Origin: Hyphomicrobiales bacterium
GTDB taxonomy: Bacteria > Pseudomonadota > Alphaproteobacteria > Rhizobiales > Rhizobiaceae
Reading direction: 5' to 3'
Assembly: GCA_900473805.1 (NCBI GenBank)
Contig: UCMS01000024.1
Location: 1 to 64,000, forward strand
DNA length: 64,000 bases
The position numbers and the translations under genes were made by a program. Positions 48,350-58,200 of this stretch are shown one piece after another. Position 1 is the stretch's first letter, and each line of letters starts with the position of its first letter. The notes under the pieces were generated by a model. The model ran no database searches. It worked only from the letters and a program-made list of their open reading frames with translations, and had not been told where the DNA came from.

Positions 48350-51300
48350 CTAGTATTCCTTTTCGTAGAAAATGCCTCCGCCGGCCCCTTCGCCGCCCGC
48401 TTCGCCCTTCAGCTTCACGCCGCGCCCGATGTCGAGGTTGATCACCGCCTTGGCGCCGCCGCTGCCACTCTGCTGCAGTTCGAGGTAGGTCCTGTCATTC
48501 AGGTATTTGCCAGCGCTGATGCTGGTCTGGCCGGTCTCGTCGGTTGAAACGTCGAGATCATCGATGCCGAGCGAGGTTCGCAGCGACTGGAAGAGCGAGG
48601 TGCCGCGGCCGCCGGCCAGTTGCGCCGCCGCATCGGCGAGTTGGGCGATCTGCAGCGCCGAGAGCCGGGCCATCGATTGGCCGAAGATCAGCTGCGCGAG
48701 AATTTCGTCCTGAGGCAAAGCGGGCGACGAGCTGAAGGTGACGGATGGATTGCTCGCAAAGCCGGTCAGCTTGATGGTGATGGTCGCACCACCCGATGTG
48801 GTCGTTGCCGTGAGGTCGATCAGCGGCACCAGATCGCCCCCGAAGGTGATCGTCGCCTGGGTGATCGTCAGCCGCTTCGTCAGGATCTGCATGCGCCCGC
48901 GGCGCAGTTCGAAGGCGCCGGAGACGCTCGGTGCGGCGGCGGTGCCGGTCAGCTTGATCGTTCCGCCCAGTTCGGCGTCAATGCCGCGACCCCGAACGAA
49001 GGTCTGGGTCGGCGAGGCGATGGTGAGATCGAGCACGATCGGCGCGTTGGACGAGCGACCTTCCGCGGGGTCTTGCTCCCGCTGCTGCCGAAGAACGTCG
49101 GCCGGTGCGTTGCGGTGCCGGATGTCCAGTTCCCGAAGGGTCGCCGGCTTGCTTTGCGATAGCGTAATGGAGGTACGCGAGAGGTTGACCCTGCCTGACA
49201 GCGTCGGGCCGGCTAGCAGAGGTCCTTTGAGCGTCAGTCGGGCATCGGCGGTACTGGTGACCGTGTTGCCGTCGACATAGACCGCCTTGTCGAGATTGAT
49301 GCTGAGATCGGCGGGCAAACCGGCCGCGCGGATATCGATCGATCCGCTCGCGGTCACCCGGCCACCTGTGGCGAAACTGCCGGTGAGGTTTCCGATCTCG
49401 GCGCGATTGCCCGTCAGGTTCACGGTTGTCGCGATCTGTTCGATGGCGAGGTTGCGGCGCACGTCGACGACGCGGGCGCCGCTCGTTGACAGGGTTCCGG
49501 TTATGCTCGGTTCTGCGGAACTGCCGCCAATGGTGAGGTTGACGCGTGTCGTGCCCTCCGCCACCAGCCCCTGGTCTGCGAGCTTGGCATTGGCCGCAGA
49601 GAGGGGAACGTCGCCTTGGATTTTCAGCTCCAGGCCAACGCCATTCGCCAACGAGACCGAACCCGCGCCGCTCAATCCGATACCGGCCCCATTGATCCGG
49701 CTGTCGAGGGTCAGGCGGCTGTTTTCAAACCGCCCATTGGCGGTGAGGCCGAGCGGTGCCAGGCCCGCAGCCCGGCTCTGAGCGATGGCGGCCCCCTGCC
49801 AGTCGAGACGGTAATCGGCGGTCGGAGCAGCTGCCGTGCCGCTCACATCGATACGGCCGGAAATCGACCCTTCCGGTGCGATCTGAGGGGCGAAAGCATT
49901 GGCAAGCGAGGCTGGAAGGTCTGCAATATCGGCACGCAGGTTGATGCGCTCTCCGACGTCACCGGAAACGGTGACCCGTCCCGATCCGGCCGTGACCGTC
50001 GTCGGTGGGATCACCACGTTGCCGTCGTTGAGGCTGAGTTCCGTCGGCTTCGAGAGCGACAGAGCAATGCCGCGCGGGGCTGCTTGCAGCGCATCCAGAA
50101 CGACAGCCATGCCCGTCGGTGTCTGCACCAGATTGCCGCGCACGGTCACCGGGGCCTTGTCGTAGCGCGCAGCGAGATCGAATTGCGTTGTGTCTGCCGC
50201 CCTGCCGATCTTCAGATTGACAGCCTCGATGCGGTTCGCGCCTGAGGTCACCACATCTGCCGTCACGCTGCCCTCGGCGGCAAGAGCCGCGATGTCGGTC
50301 ACATTCAAGTCGACGGTCGGGCGCTCGATCAGCACGCCGTCGCGCGTGAGCTTGGTTCCCGTTGCTGTCATGACGGCAGAAGTCTTGCCGGCGTTCGACG
50401 CCAGGGCGACACTGCCCTTCAGATCGCCGCCGATCTCTTGGCCCGCCAGTGCTGCGAGCAGGCTGATGTCGGCGAAATCGAAGTCGATCTTGCCGCTGGG
50501 CGCAAAGCCAGGGCCCAGGGTCAGGGCTCCATTCAGCCTGTTGGGACCAATCTCCAGCGCCAATCCTTCAACCTGCGTCGCGCCTTCGCCGCTGACGACC
50601 TTGCCGCTCGCACGCACCGGCTTCCCATCGATCTGGCCGGTCAGCGTGACATCGCCCTGTGGCGCGGTCGGGCTCGCCAAGCCTTCCGCCGTCAGGGTGA
50701 GACCGGATACGGCATAGCCAGCCGCGATGCCTCGCTCCACCGCCAGATTGACGGTCGCCTCAATGGCGTCGAGCGGCCCGGAGGCGGAGAGGTCGAAACT
50801 CGCGGCCCCCTCGATGCGGTCGACGAAGTTGCCGAGGTCGTTCAGTTGGCCGGTCAGGTCGGTGGCCAGTGCCCCTTGCGGGTCAAGCGAGAGACTGCCC
50901 TGCACCTGGCCAAGATTGGTCTGCAAATCGATATTGCGCAGGCTGATGGCTTTGGGGGCTGCATAGTCGAGGCGTGTCGACACGATCACCGGGCGGTCGA
51001 GTTTGGAGGCAATCGCTGGCGGCAGGAGGCCGGGTTCGGCGGTCAGCTGCACGTCGCCGGCAAAACTTTGATCCGTCAGGGAGTAGCGACCGCTCACGGT
51101 GCCGTCCAAACCATTGCTGTCGAGCGTCAGACCTTCCGTCGAGACTGCATCCGCCTCGATCGTCAACGGTGCCTTCAGATGAAGCGGTGCCCGGACATAA
51201 GGGGCAATCCGAGGATCGGTTACGTCCGCCGATCCAACCGAGAGATCGACCAGGACAGGGCCTTCTTGAGTCGCAAGGTTGAAGGCGCCACTGGTTGCTG

Positions 51301-52513
51301 TGAGGTTCACATCCGAAAGTTTGGCTTCGGGCAGGCTGAGGCTTGCCAACTCAAGTGTGGTGGCAAGGTTTGCCGCAGTCGCCGGCCCGCGCAGGCTAAC
51401 CGTCGCCGCACGCAGACGCATTTCGCCGGGAATGTCGCGGGACGGTGCGCTCAGCAACACCGGCTCACCGGTGGCGCGGGCTTCGAGCCGCAGGTCGTTG
51501 TCGCCTTCGGGGGTGTAACGGCCGGCACCTGTGACGATGGCCGAAGCCGTCGTCAGCGTCCCGGTGTTGACGGTCACGGCACCATCGGTGTCGAAGGTGA
51601 AATCAGCGTCGATTGCCGTTTGTCCGGCGAAGATGTCACGCAGTTCCGGCGGCATGAGACTTGCGAAATTGCCGCCGCCCTTGGCGCTGATCGTTCGCGT
51701 CCCGTCTTCGGCCAGCCGATGCCGGGCATCGACCGAAATCGTCTGTTCGCCCGAGAGTTCTGCCGTGATCTTCCCAGCCCAGTCACTGAGAGGACCGTCG
51801 CCGTCGATGTTGATGGCGAGCGGCGGCTCGCCCGGCAATTGCAGGATCTTGCCGAGCATGCCTGCGGCAGGCTCCTGGTAGTCGAGCCGGATGCGCAGCT
51901 GGTTTTCGTTGGGAGCGTAGAGCAGGGCGGCCACGACATTGTTGCCCGGATCGTCGCTCCGGGTCGCGGTGACGCGGCTCGCTATGGTATCACCGTCAAT
52001 CTGCACCGCCCCTTGTGCGCTCACCGCGAGGTCACCCTTGACCAGCGCCGCACCCAGCTGAACGGAGGGCAGGTTCACATTCTTGATGTCGATATCGATC
52101 GGAAGCTGGAACGGTTCGTCGTTTGCAGGCTCTTGCTCCGCCGTCGGCTCCGGTGCACGGGTGATGGCGACGGTCTTCGCTGAGATCATCTCTGCAGAAA
52201 AGCGCTTGCGGATCAGGTCGGATGGCGTCCAGTCCAGGGAGATGCCGTCGATCGTCGCATAGGTTCCGCGGGAGTCGGCAACCGTGACCTGATCGATGGT
52301 GAGCGGGCTGCTCAAGAGCGGCGAGGCACCTGTGATCTGGACCTGTCGATTGTCGGTGGAAGCAAGCTTGGCGATGGTCGAGAAGAGATAGCCGCTGCCC
52401 GTGCGCGAGAAACCTGCGACAAGCACCACCACGATGACGAGGGTCAGCACGGCTGCCGTCAGGGCGCCAAGCAGTTTGATCGTCCATGTCAGGATGCGCT
52501 TCAGCCAGTTCAT
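48350..52513 (-). CDS. tamB: Translocation and assembly module protein TamB
   Basis: TamB is a very long inner-membrane-anchored protein that spans the periplasm and works with TamA in outer-membrane assembly or lipid transport. The 1387-residue protein begins with a signal anchor (about residues 12-34), consists mainly of repeating beta-strand segments, and ends with the DUF490 domain (about 1050-1387; PLIDLTATTTSGGATITIKLTGFASNP and DEILAQLIFGQSMARLSALQIAQLADA are characteristic). It follows tamA by 27 bases, the normal arrangement. Start at the ATG at 52513; the ribosome site is not obvious. Confidence 0.93.
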   Translation of the reverse strand: MNWLKRILTWTIKLLGALTAAVLTLVIVVVLVAGFSRTGSGYLFSTIAKLASTDNRQVQITGASPLLSSPLTIDQVTVADSRGTYATIDGISLDWTPSDLIRKRFSAEMISAKTVAITRAPEPTAEQEPANDEPFQLPIDIDIKNVNLPSVQLGAALVKGDLAVSAQGAVQIDGDTIASRVTATRSDDPGNNVVAALLYAPNENQLRIRLDYQEPAAGMLGKILQLPGEPPLAINIDGDGPLSDWAGKITAELSGEQTISVDARHRLAEDGTRTISAKGGGNFASLMPPELRDIFAGQTAIDADFTFDTDGAVTVNTGTLTTASAIVTGAGRYTPEGDNDLRLEARATGEPVLLSAPSRDIPGEMRLRAATVSLRGPATAANLATTLELASLSLPEAKLSDVNLTATSGAFNLATQEGPVLVDLSVGSADVTDPRIAPYVRAPLHLKAPLTIEADAVSTEGLTLDSNGLDGTVSGRYSLTDQSFAGDVQLTAEPGLLPPAIASKLDRPVIVSTRLDYAAPKAISLRNIDLQTNLGQVQGSLSLDPQGALATDLTGQLNDLGNFVDRIEGAASFDLSASGPLDAIEATVNLAVERGIAAGYAVSGLTLTAEGLASPTAPQGDVTLTGQIDGKPVRASGKVVSGEGATQVEGLALEIGPNRLNGALTLGPGFAPSGKIDFDFADISLLAALAGQEIGGDLKGSVALASNAGKTSAVMTATGTKLTRDGVLIERPTVDLNVTDIAALAAEGSVTADVVTSGANRIEAVNLKIGRAADTTQFDLAARYDKAPVTVRGNLVQTPTGMAVVLDALQAAPRGIALSLSKPTELSLNDGNVVIPPTTVTAGSGRVTVSGDVGERINLRADIADLPASLANAFAPQIAPEGSISGRIDVSGTAAAPTADYRLDWQGAAIAQSRAAGLAPLGLTANGRFENSRLTLDSRINGAGIGLSGAGSVSLANGVGLELKIQGDVPLSAANAKLADQGLVAEGTTRVNLTIGGSSAEPSITGTLSTSGARVVDVRRNLAIEQIATTVNLTGNRAEIGNLTGSFATGGRVTASGSIDIRAAGLPADLSINLDKAVYVDGNTVTSTADARLTLKGPLLAGPTLSGRVNLSRTSITLSQSKPATLRELDIRHRNAPADVLRQQREQDPAEGRSSNAPIVLDLTIASPTQTFVRGRGIDAELGGTIKLTGTAAAPSVSGAFELRRGRMQILTKRLTITQATITFGGDLVPLIDLTATTTSGGATITIKLTGFASNPSVTFSSSPALPQDEILAQLIFGQSMARLSALQIAQLADAAAQLAGGRGTSLFQSLRTSLGIDDLDVSTDETGQTSISAGKYLNDRTYLELQQSGSGGAKAVINLDIGRGVKLKGEAGGEGAGGGIFYEKEY

Positions 52514-52540
52514 ACCGTGTCTATCGTCCCTCTGCGTCGG

Positions 52541-54481
52541 TCAGAAGCTCTGGCCGATGCCCGCATAGATGCCATAACGGCTGCCACCGTCATAACGTTT
52601 CAGTGGCATGGCGACATCAAGGCGCAAGGGACCAAACGGCGTCATGTAGCGCAGGCCGACGCCGGCTCCCATGCGCAGATCGGAGAAGTCAGGCACCGTG
52701 TCGTCCGCCACCGTGCCGACGTCGAGGAAAGGGACAATGCCGATCGTATCCGTAATGCCGATGCGCGCCTCAAGCGAGGCGGTTGTGTAGGAGCGTCCGC
52801 CCGTGCCGTCGCCGGCGACGTTGTAGGGGGTGATTTCCTGGAAGGAATAGCCGCGCACCGAACCACCGCCGCCGGCAAAGAAGCGGCGGGTCGCCGGGAT
52901 GTCCGAGAGGTCGCCGCTTCCAAACAAGGTACCCGCCGACAGCTTGCCGGCGAGGACGATACGGTCTTCCGCGCCCAGCCCCAGATAGGCCGAGATCGAG
53001 CCTTCCACCGAGGCGAAGGCCGTCTGGCCGAAGAAATCGTAGCTCGGTGTCACGGTCACCGTGCCGTAATGTCCCTCGGTCGGGTTCAGGCGGTTGTCAC
53101 GCGTATCTCTGACATAGCCAAGCGGCACGCCGAAGGTCAGGTAGGTGTTGTCGTCACCGAAGGCATCATCGATGCTGTCATAGGCCAGAGAGACGCCCGC
53201 ACTCACCGTGTCGGCGTCCGTCAGTTCATAGGAGAGCGCGACCTTTCCGGTCACGGTTGCTGCATCGTAGAAATCGGTTTTCAGCGTGCTGCCCTTGATG
53301 CTCGCTTCCAGCGTGGCCGAGGGGAAGAAGGCGCCCGGCTTGATGAAGGTGATGCCTGCCGTGTAGTCGAGCGAAGACAGATCGGTCACGTCGCGGCTCT
53401 CGCCGAGGCCCCGGACTGCCCCCTCGATGCGCAGAGATTCGGCATTGCCGAAGAGATTGCGGTGACCCCAATAGCCTTCAATGCCTGCGCCATCGAGGGA
53501 GGAATAGCTGGCCCCGAAGCCGAAATAGCGATGTTTGCCCTCTGACACGACGATGCCGACGGGCAGGCTTCCGTCGTCTGCCAGCGCTTCGTCTTCCTTC
53601 AACGTGACCGAAGAAAACACGCCGAGAGCGCGCAACCGCTCTGCCGCCTTGCGCAACTGTTCGGGGTCGTATTTCTGCCCCGGACGCAGGCGCGAATAGC
53701 GCTCGATGAAGTCGGCGTTCACGTCCCTTGCGCCCTTGACCGTCACCGTCCCGAGGGGGGCGACCGGTCCGGCTTCGATCCCGATGGTCACGTCCACCGT
53801 CTTCTTGTCATGGTCTGCAACCACGTCCCGGCGACTGATCTGCGTGAGCGGACGGCTCTCGGCCGTGAGCGCGTCGGCCATCTTCTCGGCCGCCTTCAGG
53901 ATCACCAGAGACCCTGCGGGTTCGCCCGGCACCAGATCGAAATCTGCAGGATCCAGACGGTTCGCATCGCCTTCGAGTGAAATTCTCCCAAGAGCGAATT
54001 CGGTTCCGGGCTCCACGGCAATGACGACCGGCACAGGTCGCGATCGGTCGAAGGTGGGATTGGGTGGCAACTGGTCGATGTCGCGGCCGTCAATTGTAAT
54101 CTTGACGACGCCGCCATACAGCGCGCGCTCGTAGAGTGTGGCGATCAACCTGTCTCGGTCGTCACGGGCCTTGATGACCAGTCCGAGATCGCCGGACACT
54201 GGATCGTCTTCGTCCGCCAGCAACAGAGAGGTGCGTTCCAGCGATTTGCGCAAATCGCGTTCATCGGTGCCTGCATCGAAGGTGATCGTGTAGTCGACCG
54301 GGTCGATGATGTCGCGATCCGGCTCCTTGTCGCCCCAGAGATGGATGCCGAACAGTTCGAAGGCGCCGACCGGCGTTGCCAGAAGGGCGCTCAGCGGAAG
54401 AGGGCTTGCAACGGTCAGAGCCAGTCCGAGCCGGAACGCATGACTAAACTTCGGCAATCTCGATCCACTCGGTCTTCGCAT
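52541..54481 (-). CDS. tamA: Translocation and assembly module protein TamA
   Basis: TamA is an Omp85-family outer-membrane beta barrel with periplasmic POTRA domains. The 646-residue protein begins MRRPSGSRLPK at ATG 54481 with a signal peptide (to about residue 40), then three POTRA-like domains (about 55-270) and a 16-stranded barrel ending in Phe (YGIYAGIGQSF), as for outer-membrane proteins. An RGYSFQEITP segment like the conserved RGF/Y motif is present. The open frame continues upstream to 55159 without features of a real gene. Followed by tamB. Confidence 0.92.
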   Translation of the reverse strand: MRRPSGSRLPKFSHAFRLGLALTVASPLPLSALLATPVGAFELFGIHLWGDKEPDRDIIDPVDYTITFDAGTDERDLRKSLERTSLLLADEDDPVSGDLGLVIKARDDRDRLIATLYERALYGGVVKITIDGRDIDQLPPNPTFDRSRPVPVVIAVEPGTEFALGRISLEGDANRLDPADFDLVPGEPAGSLVILKAAEKMADALTAESRPLTQISRRDVVADHDKKTVDVTIGIEAGPVAPLGTVTVKGARDVNADFIERYSRLRPGQKYDPEQLRKAAERLRALGVFSSVTLKEDEALADDGSLPVGIVVSEGKHRYFGFGASYSSLDGAGIEGYWGHRNLFGNAESLRIEGAVRGLGESRDVTDLSSLDYTAGITFIKPGAFFPSATLEASIKGSTLKTDFYDAATVTGKVALSYELTDADTVSAGVSLAYDSIDDAFGDDNTYLTFGVPLGYVRDTRDNRLNPTEGHYGTVTVTPSYDFFGQTAFASVEGSISAYLGLGAEDRIVLAGKLSAGTLFGSGDLSDIPATRRFFAGGGGSVRGYSFQEITPYNVAGDGTGGRSYTTASLEARIGITDTIGIVPFLDVGTVADDTVPDFSDLRMGAGVGLRYMTPFGPLRLDVAMPLKRYDGGSRYGIYAGIGQSF

Positions 54482-54577
54482 TTCGCTACATCGCGATCTG
54501 TCTGGCACTCCCCTGCCTGTGAGACAACTTAGGCGGAAACGGCCAGAAAGGGATACCCTCTTTTTCAGCAAGTGGCG

Positions 54578-54606
54578 AAAAAGGCGGGGAGTGTTGCCTC
54601 CCCGCC
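54578..54606 (-). terminator. Terminator of the glycine-zipper lipoprotein gene
   Basis: GGCGGGGAG-TGTTGC-CTCCCCGCC (54583-54606) is a perfect stem, and on the minus strand it is followed by TTTTT (54582-54578). It lies about 30 bases after the stop of the lipoprotein gene. Confidence 0.88.
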
Positions 54607-54636
54607 CTTGGATCTCATCGGTCGTCGGCGGTCGCC

Positions 54637-54900
54637 TCAGTAGCCGCGCGGGCAGGCGTCGATGTAGCGGCGGCCATAGCGGTCGCGGTAGTAGCACTGT
54701 CCGGGCTGCTCCGAAACATTGCCGATCACGGCGCCCGCAACACCGCCGATGGCGGCGCCGACGGCGGCACCCCGGACGTTGCCGGTGGCAATGCCACCAA
54801 TGATCGCGCCGGAGGCAGCGCCGATACCGGCACCGCGTTCTGTCTGGGTGCAGCCTGCGACCGTGAGGCCGACCAGCATCAGCACAAGAGCTTTCTTCAT
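54637..54900 (-). CDS. Small glycine-zipper lipoprotein
   Basis: This 87-residue protein (if started at MKKALVLM, with GGAG 8 bases before) has a lipoprotein signal with lipobox VAGC, then a glycine-zipper stretch (GAGIGAASGAIIGGIATGN...GAAVGAAIGGVAGAVIG, about 20-60) able to form a membrane helical hairpin, and a C-terminal tail YYRDRYGRRYIDACPRGY with one more Cys. Alternative starts at 54906 and 54921 add a few residues. Such proteins are common in rhizobia; function is unknown, likely envelope structure or osmotic stress. It has its own strong terminator. Confidence 0.8.
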   Translation of the reverse strand: MKKALVLMLVGLTVAGCTQTERGAGIGAASGAIIGGIATGNVRGAAVGAAIGGVAGAVIGNVSEQPGQCYYRDRYGRRYIDACPRGY

Positions 54901-54909
54901 CTTCATCTC

Positions 54910-55219
54910 TCCAAGTTCCACGCGCCCGGTCGAGCCGGTCTTGTTTTAACACTCCGCCCCGCCGCTCGAGCTCTCCCCACGCGGCTTGGGGCCTCCATAA
55001 GCATAGCCTTGACCTTGTGAAAGTCCATGGTCGCAGCTCACACCCTCGCAGGTGGTTCCCCTGCATGAGACATCGAAGATGAACCCAGGATTTACAGGCG
55101 GTTTGATGCTGCAATGCGGCACACAAAATTTTCGTTTGCGACCTTCTGGACAGTTGCACATGTCACACAAAACTCACACCATGGGCTCCGTGTCCGGGAG
55201 AGACACGAGGAGGAACAAC
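54910..55219. other. Intergenic region before coxS, with one dubious small ORF
   Basis: The 310-bp gap holds the coxS promoter region and a minus-strand cysteine-rich frame described separately. A small hairpin GCAGG-TGGTTCC-CCTGC is at about 55047-55063. I saw no riboswitch, tRNA or clear promoter. Confidence 0.35.
54946..55161 (-). CDS. Possible small cysteine-rich protein, unknown
   Basis: A 71-codon frame from ATG 55161 encodes MCNCPEGRKRKFC..., with nine cysteines: one pair at the N-terminus, then FCVPHC, SCRGTTCEGVSC and a terminal Cys. A TTG at 55170 would add MCD. The ribosome site is poor. Cysteine pairs (C-x-C, C-x3-C, C-x4-C-x4-C) could bind a metal or form disulfides; no signal peptide is visible. 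Codon use is less GC-rich at third positions than in neighbours, so it may be chance. If real, it is divergent from coxS. Confidence 0.3.
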   Translation of the reverse strand: MCNCPEGRKRKFCVPHCSIKPPVNPGFIFDVSCRGTTCEGVSCDHGLSQGQGYAYGGPKPRGESSSGGAEC

Positions 55220-55708
55220 ATGGCTAAAGTGACGCTGACGGTGAATGGCCGGACAGTGAGCGGGGAGTGCGAGGATCGCACCCTGCTCGTGCATTTCATT
55301 CGTGAAAAACTTGGTCTGACGGGAACGCATGTGGGTTGCGACACCACGCAATGCGGAACCTGTGTCGTTCACATGGACGGCAAGTCGATCAAGAGCTGTT
55401 CGATCCTGGCCGTCCAGGCCTCTGGTTCGTCGATCACGACAATCGAGGGTCTCTCGTCCGGCGGAGATCTGCATCCCGTGCAGGCGGCGTTCAAGGAACA
55501 TCACGGCCTGCAATGCGGCTTCTGCACGCCCGGCATGGTGATGAACGCGCTTGACATGATCTGTCGTCACAACGGTGCGCTCGACGAGGCCACCGTCCGC
55601 CACGAGCTCGAAGGCAATATCTGTCGCTGCACGGGCTACCACAACATCGTCAAGGCCGTGCTCTCGGCCAACGAAGCGATGACCGCCGGCCGCCAGGCCG
55701 CCGAATAA
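55220..55708 (+). CDS. coxS: Molybdenum hydroxylase small [2Fe-2S] subunit, CoxS-like
   Basis: This 162-residue subunit carries two [2Fe-2S] clusters: the plant-ferredoxin type in GCDTTQCGTC plus a later Cys (SCSI), and the alpha-helical type in QCGFCTPGM and CRCTGY. The start at ATG 55220 has a GAGGAGG site; the frame upstream is not coding. It is the first gene of a coxS-coxL-coxM order typical of form II enzymes. The complex passes electrons from the Mo site to FAD. Confidence 0.9.
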   Translation: MAKVTLTVNGRTVSGECEDRTLLVHFIREKLGLTGTHVGCDTTQCGTCVVHMDGKSIKSCSILAVQASGSSITTIEGLSSGGDLHPVQAAFKEHHGLQCGFCTPGMVMNALDMICRHNGALDEATVRHELEGNICRCTGYHNIVKAVLSANEAMTAGRQAAE

Positions 55709-55822
55709 GGACTTGGGCAGTTCCGGTCGCCGCGACCGAGACCTGACCAAGGCCTCTGTGATGCCGACTGCAATTGCCTCTGTCCGACTGCCTGAATTCC
55801 TGTTTCTCTGGAGGAGAAGACA

Positions 55823-58189
55823 ATGGGTGTTGAAGGAATCGGCGCGCGAGTGGCGCGCAAGGAAGACAAGCGTTTCCTGACCGGCAAGGGCCGGTATACC
55901 GACGACATGGTCGTCCCCGGCATGAAATATGCCTATTTCGTCCGGTCGCCTTATGCACATGCCAAGATCAAGTCGATTGATGTCGCTGCCGCCAAGGCCA
56001 TGCCTGGTGTCATCGACGTGCTCGATGGCAAGCAGCTCTTGGCCGATGGCATTGGCAACCTGATCTGCGGCTGGATGATCCATTCCAAGGACGGCACGCC
56101 GATGAAGATGGGCGCCTGGCGTCCGCTGGCGCATGAAACCGTGCGCTATGTCGGGGATGCGGTCGCGATCGTGATTGCCGACAGCCTCGGCGAGGCGCGC
56201 GATGCCTCGGAAGCCGTTTCGGTCGAATACGAAGAGCTTCCGGTCGTGACCGGTGCCGTCGATGCGCTAAAGCCCGGCGCGCCGCAGCTTCATCCGGAGG
56301 CTCCCGGCAACCTGATCTTCGACTGGGAGATCGGCGACAGCGCTGCAGCAGACGCTGCGATCGCCAGTGCCGCGCATGTCACCGAGATCGAGATCTTCAA
56401 CAACCGCCTGTCGCCCAACCCGATGGAGCCGCGCGCGACGCTCGGCATCTACGACATGGCGGAAGACCACTTCACCTGCTACACGACCTCGCAGAACCCG
56501 CATGTCGCGCGTCTCGTGATGAGCGCTTTCTATAATGTCGCGCCCGAGCACAAGCTGCGCGTGATTGCGCCCGATGTCGGCGGTGGCTTCGGCTCGAAGA
56601 TCTACATCTATCCGGAAGAGGTCGTCTGTCTCTGGGCCTCGAAAAAGACCGGCGTGCCGGTCAAGTGGACCTCCGACCGCACCGAAGCCTTCCTCACCGA
56701 CGCCCATGGCCGTGACCATGTGTCGAAGGTGAAGATGGCCTTCGACAAGGACCACCGGATCATCGGGTTGAAGGTCGACACGATCGCCAATCTCGGCGCT
56801 TATATGTCGCTCTTCTCCTCCTCGGTCCCGACCTATCTCTATGCAACGCTGCTGTCGGGCCAGTATGCCATTCCGGCGATCCACGCCAATGTGCGGACCG
56901 TCTATACCAATACCGTACCGGTCGACGCCTATCGCGGTGCCGGCCGTCCGGAGGCGACCTATCTTCTGGAACGCACCGTGGAAACCGCGGCCCGCGAGCT
57001 CGGCATTTCGCCGGCGGAACTGCGCCGCAAGAACTTCGTTCGCAGCTTCCCGTACCAGACGCCCGTGATCATGTGCTACGACGCCGGCGACTACGACGCC
57101 TCGCTCGAAGCGGCGATGAAGGCAGCGGACTGGAACGGTTTTGAGGGCCGAAAGGCGGAAGCCGCACGTCGCGGCAAGCTGCGCGGCATCGGCATGAGCT
57201 GCTATATCGAAGCCTGCGGCATCGCACCGTCGGCGGCGGTCGGTTCGCTCGGGGCTGGTGTCGGTCTCTGGGAGTCGGCTGAGGTCCGCGTCAATGCGGT
57301 CGGCACGGTTGAGGTGCTCACCGGCTCGCATAGCCACGGCCAGGGCCACGAAACCACATTCGCCCAGCTCGTTGCCGAGCGGCTCGGCGTGCCGATCGAC
57401 AATGTCTCGATCGTTCACGGCGATACCGACAAGGTGCAGATGGGCATGGGCACCTATGGCTCACGCTCAGGTGCTGTCGGCATGTCGGCCATCGTCAAGG
57501 CGCTCGACAAGGTCGAGGCGAAGGCCAAGAAGATCGCCGCGCATCTGATGGAAGCCGACGAGAGCGATGTGGTCATCGAGAATGGCGAACTGAAGGTCGC
57601 CGGTACCGACAAGTCTGTGCCGTGGTTCCAGGTGGCGCTCGCCGCCTATACCGCCCACAACCTGCCGTCCGGCATGGAGCCCGGTCTGAAGGAGGGGGCC
57701 TTCTACGACCCCTCAAACTTCACCTTCCCGGCCGGCTGCTACATCGCGGAAGTCGAGGTCGATCCGGATACCGGCAAGACCGACATCATCCAGTTCGTCG
57801 CCGCCGACGACTTCGGCAATATCATCAATCCGATGATCGTCGAGGGCCAGGTGCATGGCGGGATTGCGCAAGGGATCGGCCAGGCGCTGCTCGAAGGCGT
57901 GCATTACGATCCGCAGACGGGCCAGCTTCTGACCGCGAGCTATATGGACTATGCCATGCCGCGCGCCGACGACCTGCCGTCGTTCAACGTCTCGCACCAG
58001 AACACGCCGTGCCCGGGTAATCCGCTCGGTATCAAGGGCTGCGGCGAGGCGGGCGCCATCGGGTCTCCGCCAGCGCTGATCAACGCGATCACCGATGCGA
58101 TCGGCAACAACAACCTCAACATGCCGGCGACGCCGCTTGCCGTCTGGAGTGCGCTCCAGGCGAATGCGACCCGCCAGGCCGCCGAATAA
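55823..58189 (+). CDS. coxL: Molybdenum hydroxylase large subunit, form II CoxL
   Basis: This 788-residue subunit of the xanthine-dehydrogenase family holds the molybdenum cytosine dinucleotide. The active-site loop reads AYRGAGR (369-375), the form II marker; true aerobic CO dehydrogenase has AYxCSFR with a Cys for copper, so CO oxidation is doubtful. Glu742 in GCGEAGAIGSP is the expected general base. Other marks are PDVGGGFGSK and GQGHETTFAQ. The start ATG at 55823 follows a TGGAGGAG site; the gap from coxS is 114 bases and holds no gene. The substrate is not known. Confidence 0.9.
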   Translation: MGVEGIGARVARKEDKRFLTGKGRYTDDMVVPGMKYAYFVRSPYAHAKIKSIDVAAAKAMPGVIDVLDGKQLLADGIGNLICGWMIHSKDGTPMKMGAWRPLAHETVRYVGDAVAIVIADSLGEARDASEAVSVEYEELPVVTGAVDALKPGAPQLHPEAPGNLIFDWEIGDSAAADAAIASAAHVTEIEIFNNRLSPNPMEPRATLGIYDMAEDHFTCYTTSQNPHVARLVMSAFYNVAPEHKLRVIAPDVGGGFGSKIYIYPEEVVCLWASKKTGVPVKWTSDRTEAFLTDAHGRDHVSKVKMAFDKDHRIIGLKVDTIANLGAYMSLFSSSVPTYLYATLLSGQYAIPAIHANVRTVYTNTVPVDAYRGAGRPEATYLLERTVETAARELGISPAELRRKNFVRSFPYQTPVIMCYDAGDYDASLEAAMKAADWNGFEGRKAEAARRGKLRGIGMSCYIEACGIAPSAAVGSLGAGVGLWESAEVRVNAVGTVEVLTGSHSHGQGHETTFAQLVAERLGVPIDNVSIVHGDTDKVQMGMGTYGSRSGAVGMSAIVKALDKVEAKAKKIAAHLMEADESDVVIENGELKVAGTDKSVPWFQVALAAYTAHNLPSGMEPGLKEGAFYDPSNFTFPAGCYIAEVEVDPDTGKTDIIQFVAADDFGNIINPMIVEGQVHGGIAQGIGQALLEGVHYDPQTGQLLTASYMDYAMPRADDLPSFNVSHQNTPCPGNPLGIKGCGEAGAIGSPPALINAITDAIGNNNLNMPATPLAVWSALQANATRQAAE

Positions 58190-58200
58190 GGGAGAGGACC

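Noticed and set aside
54482-55159. N-terminal extension of tamA by 226 codons
   Set aside because: The extension runs across the lipoprotein gene and its terminator, is Arg/Cys-rich, and the signal peptide of TamA begins at the ATG at 54481.
55040-55219. Molybdenum-cofactor riboswitch before coxS
   Set aside because: Only a small hairpin was found; the conserved multi-stem layout of the Moco RNA motif is not recognisable.
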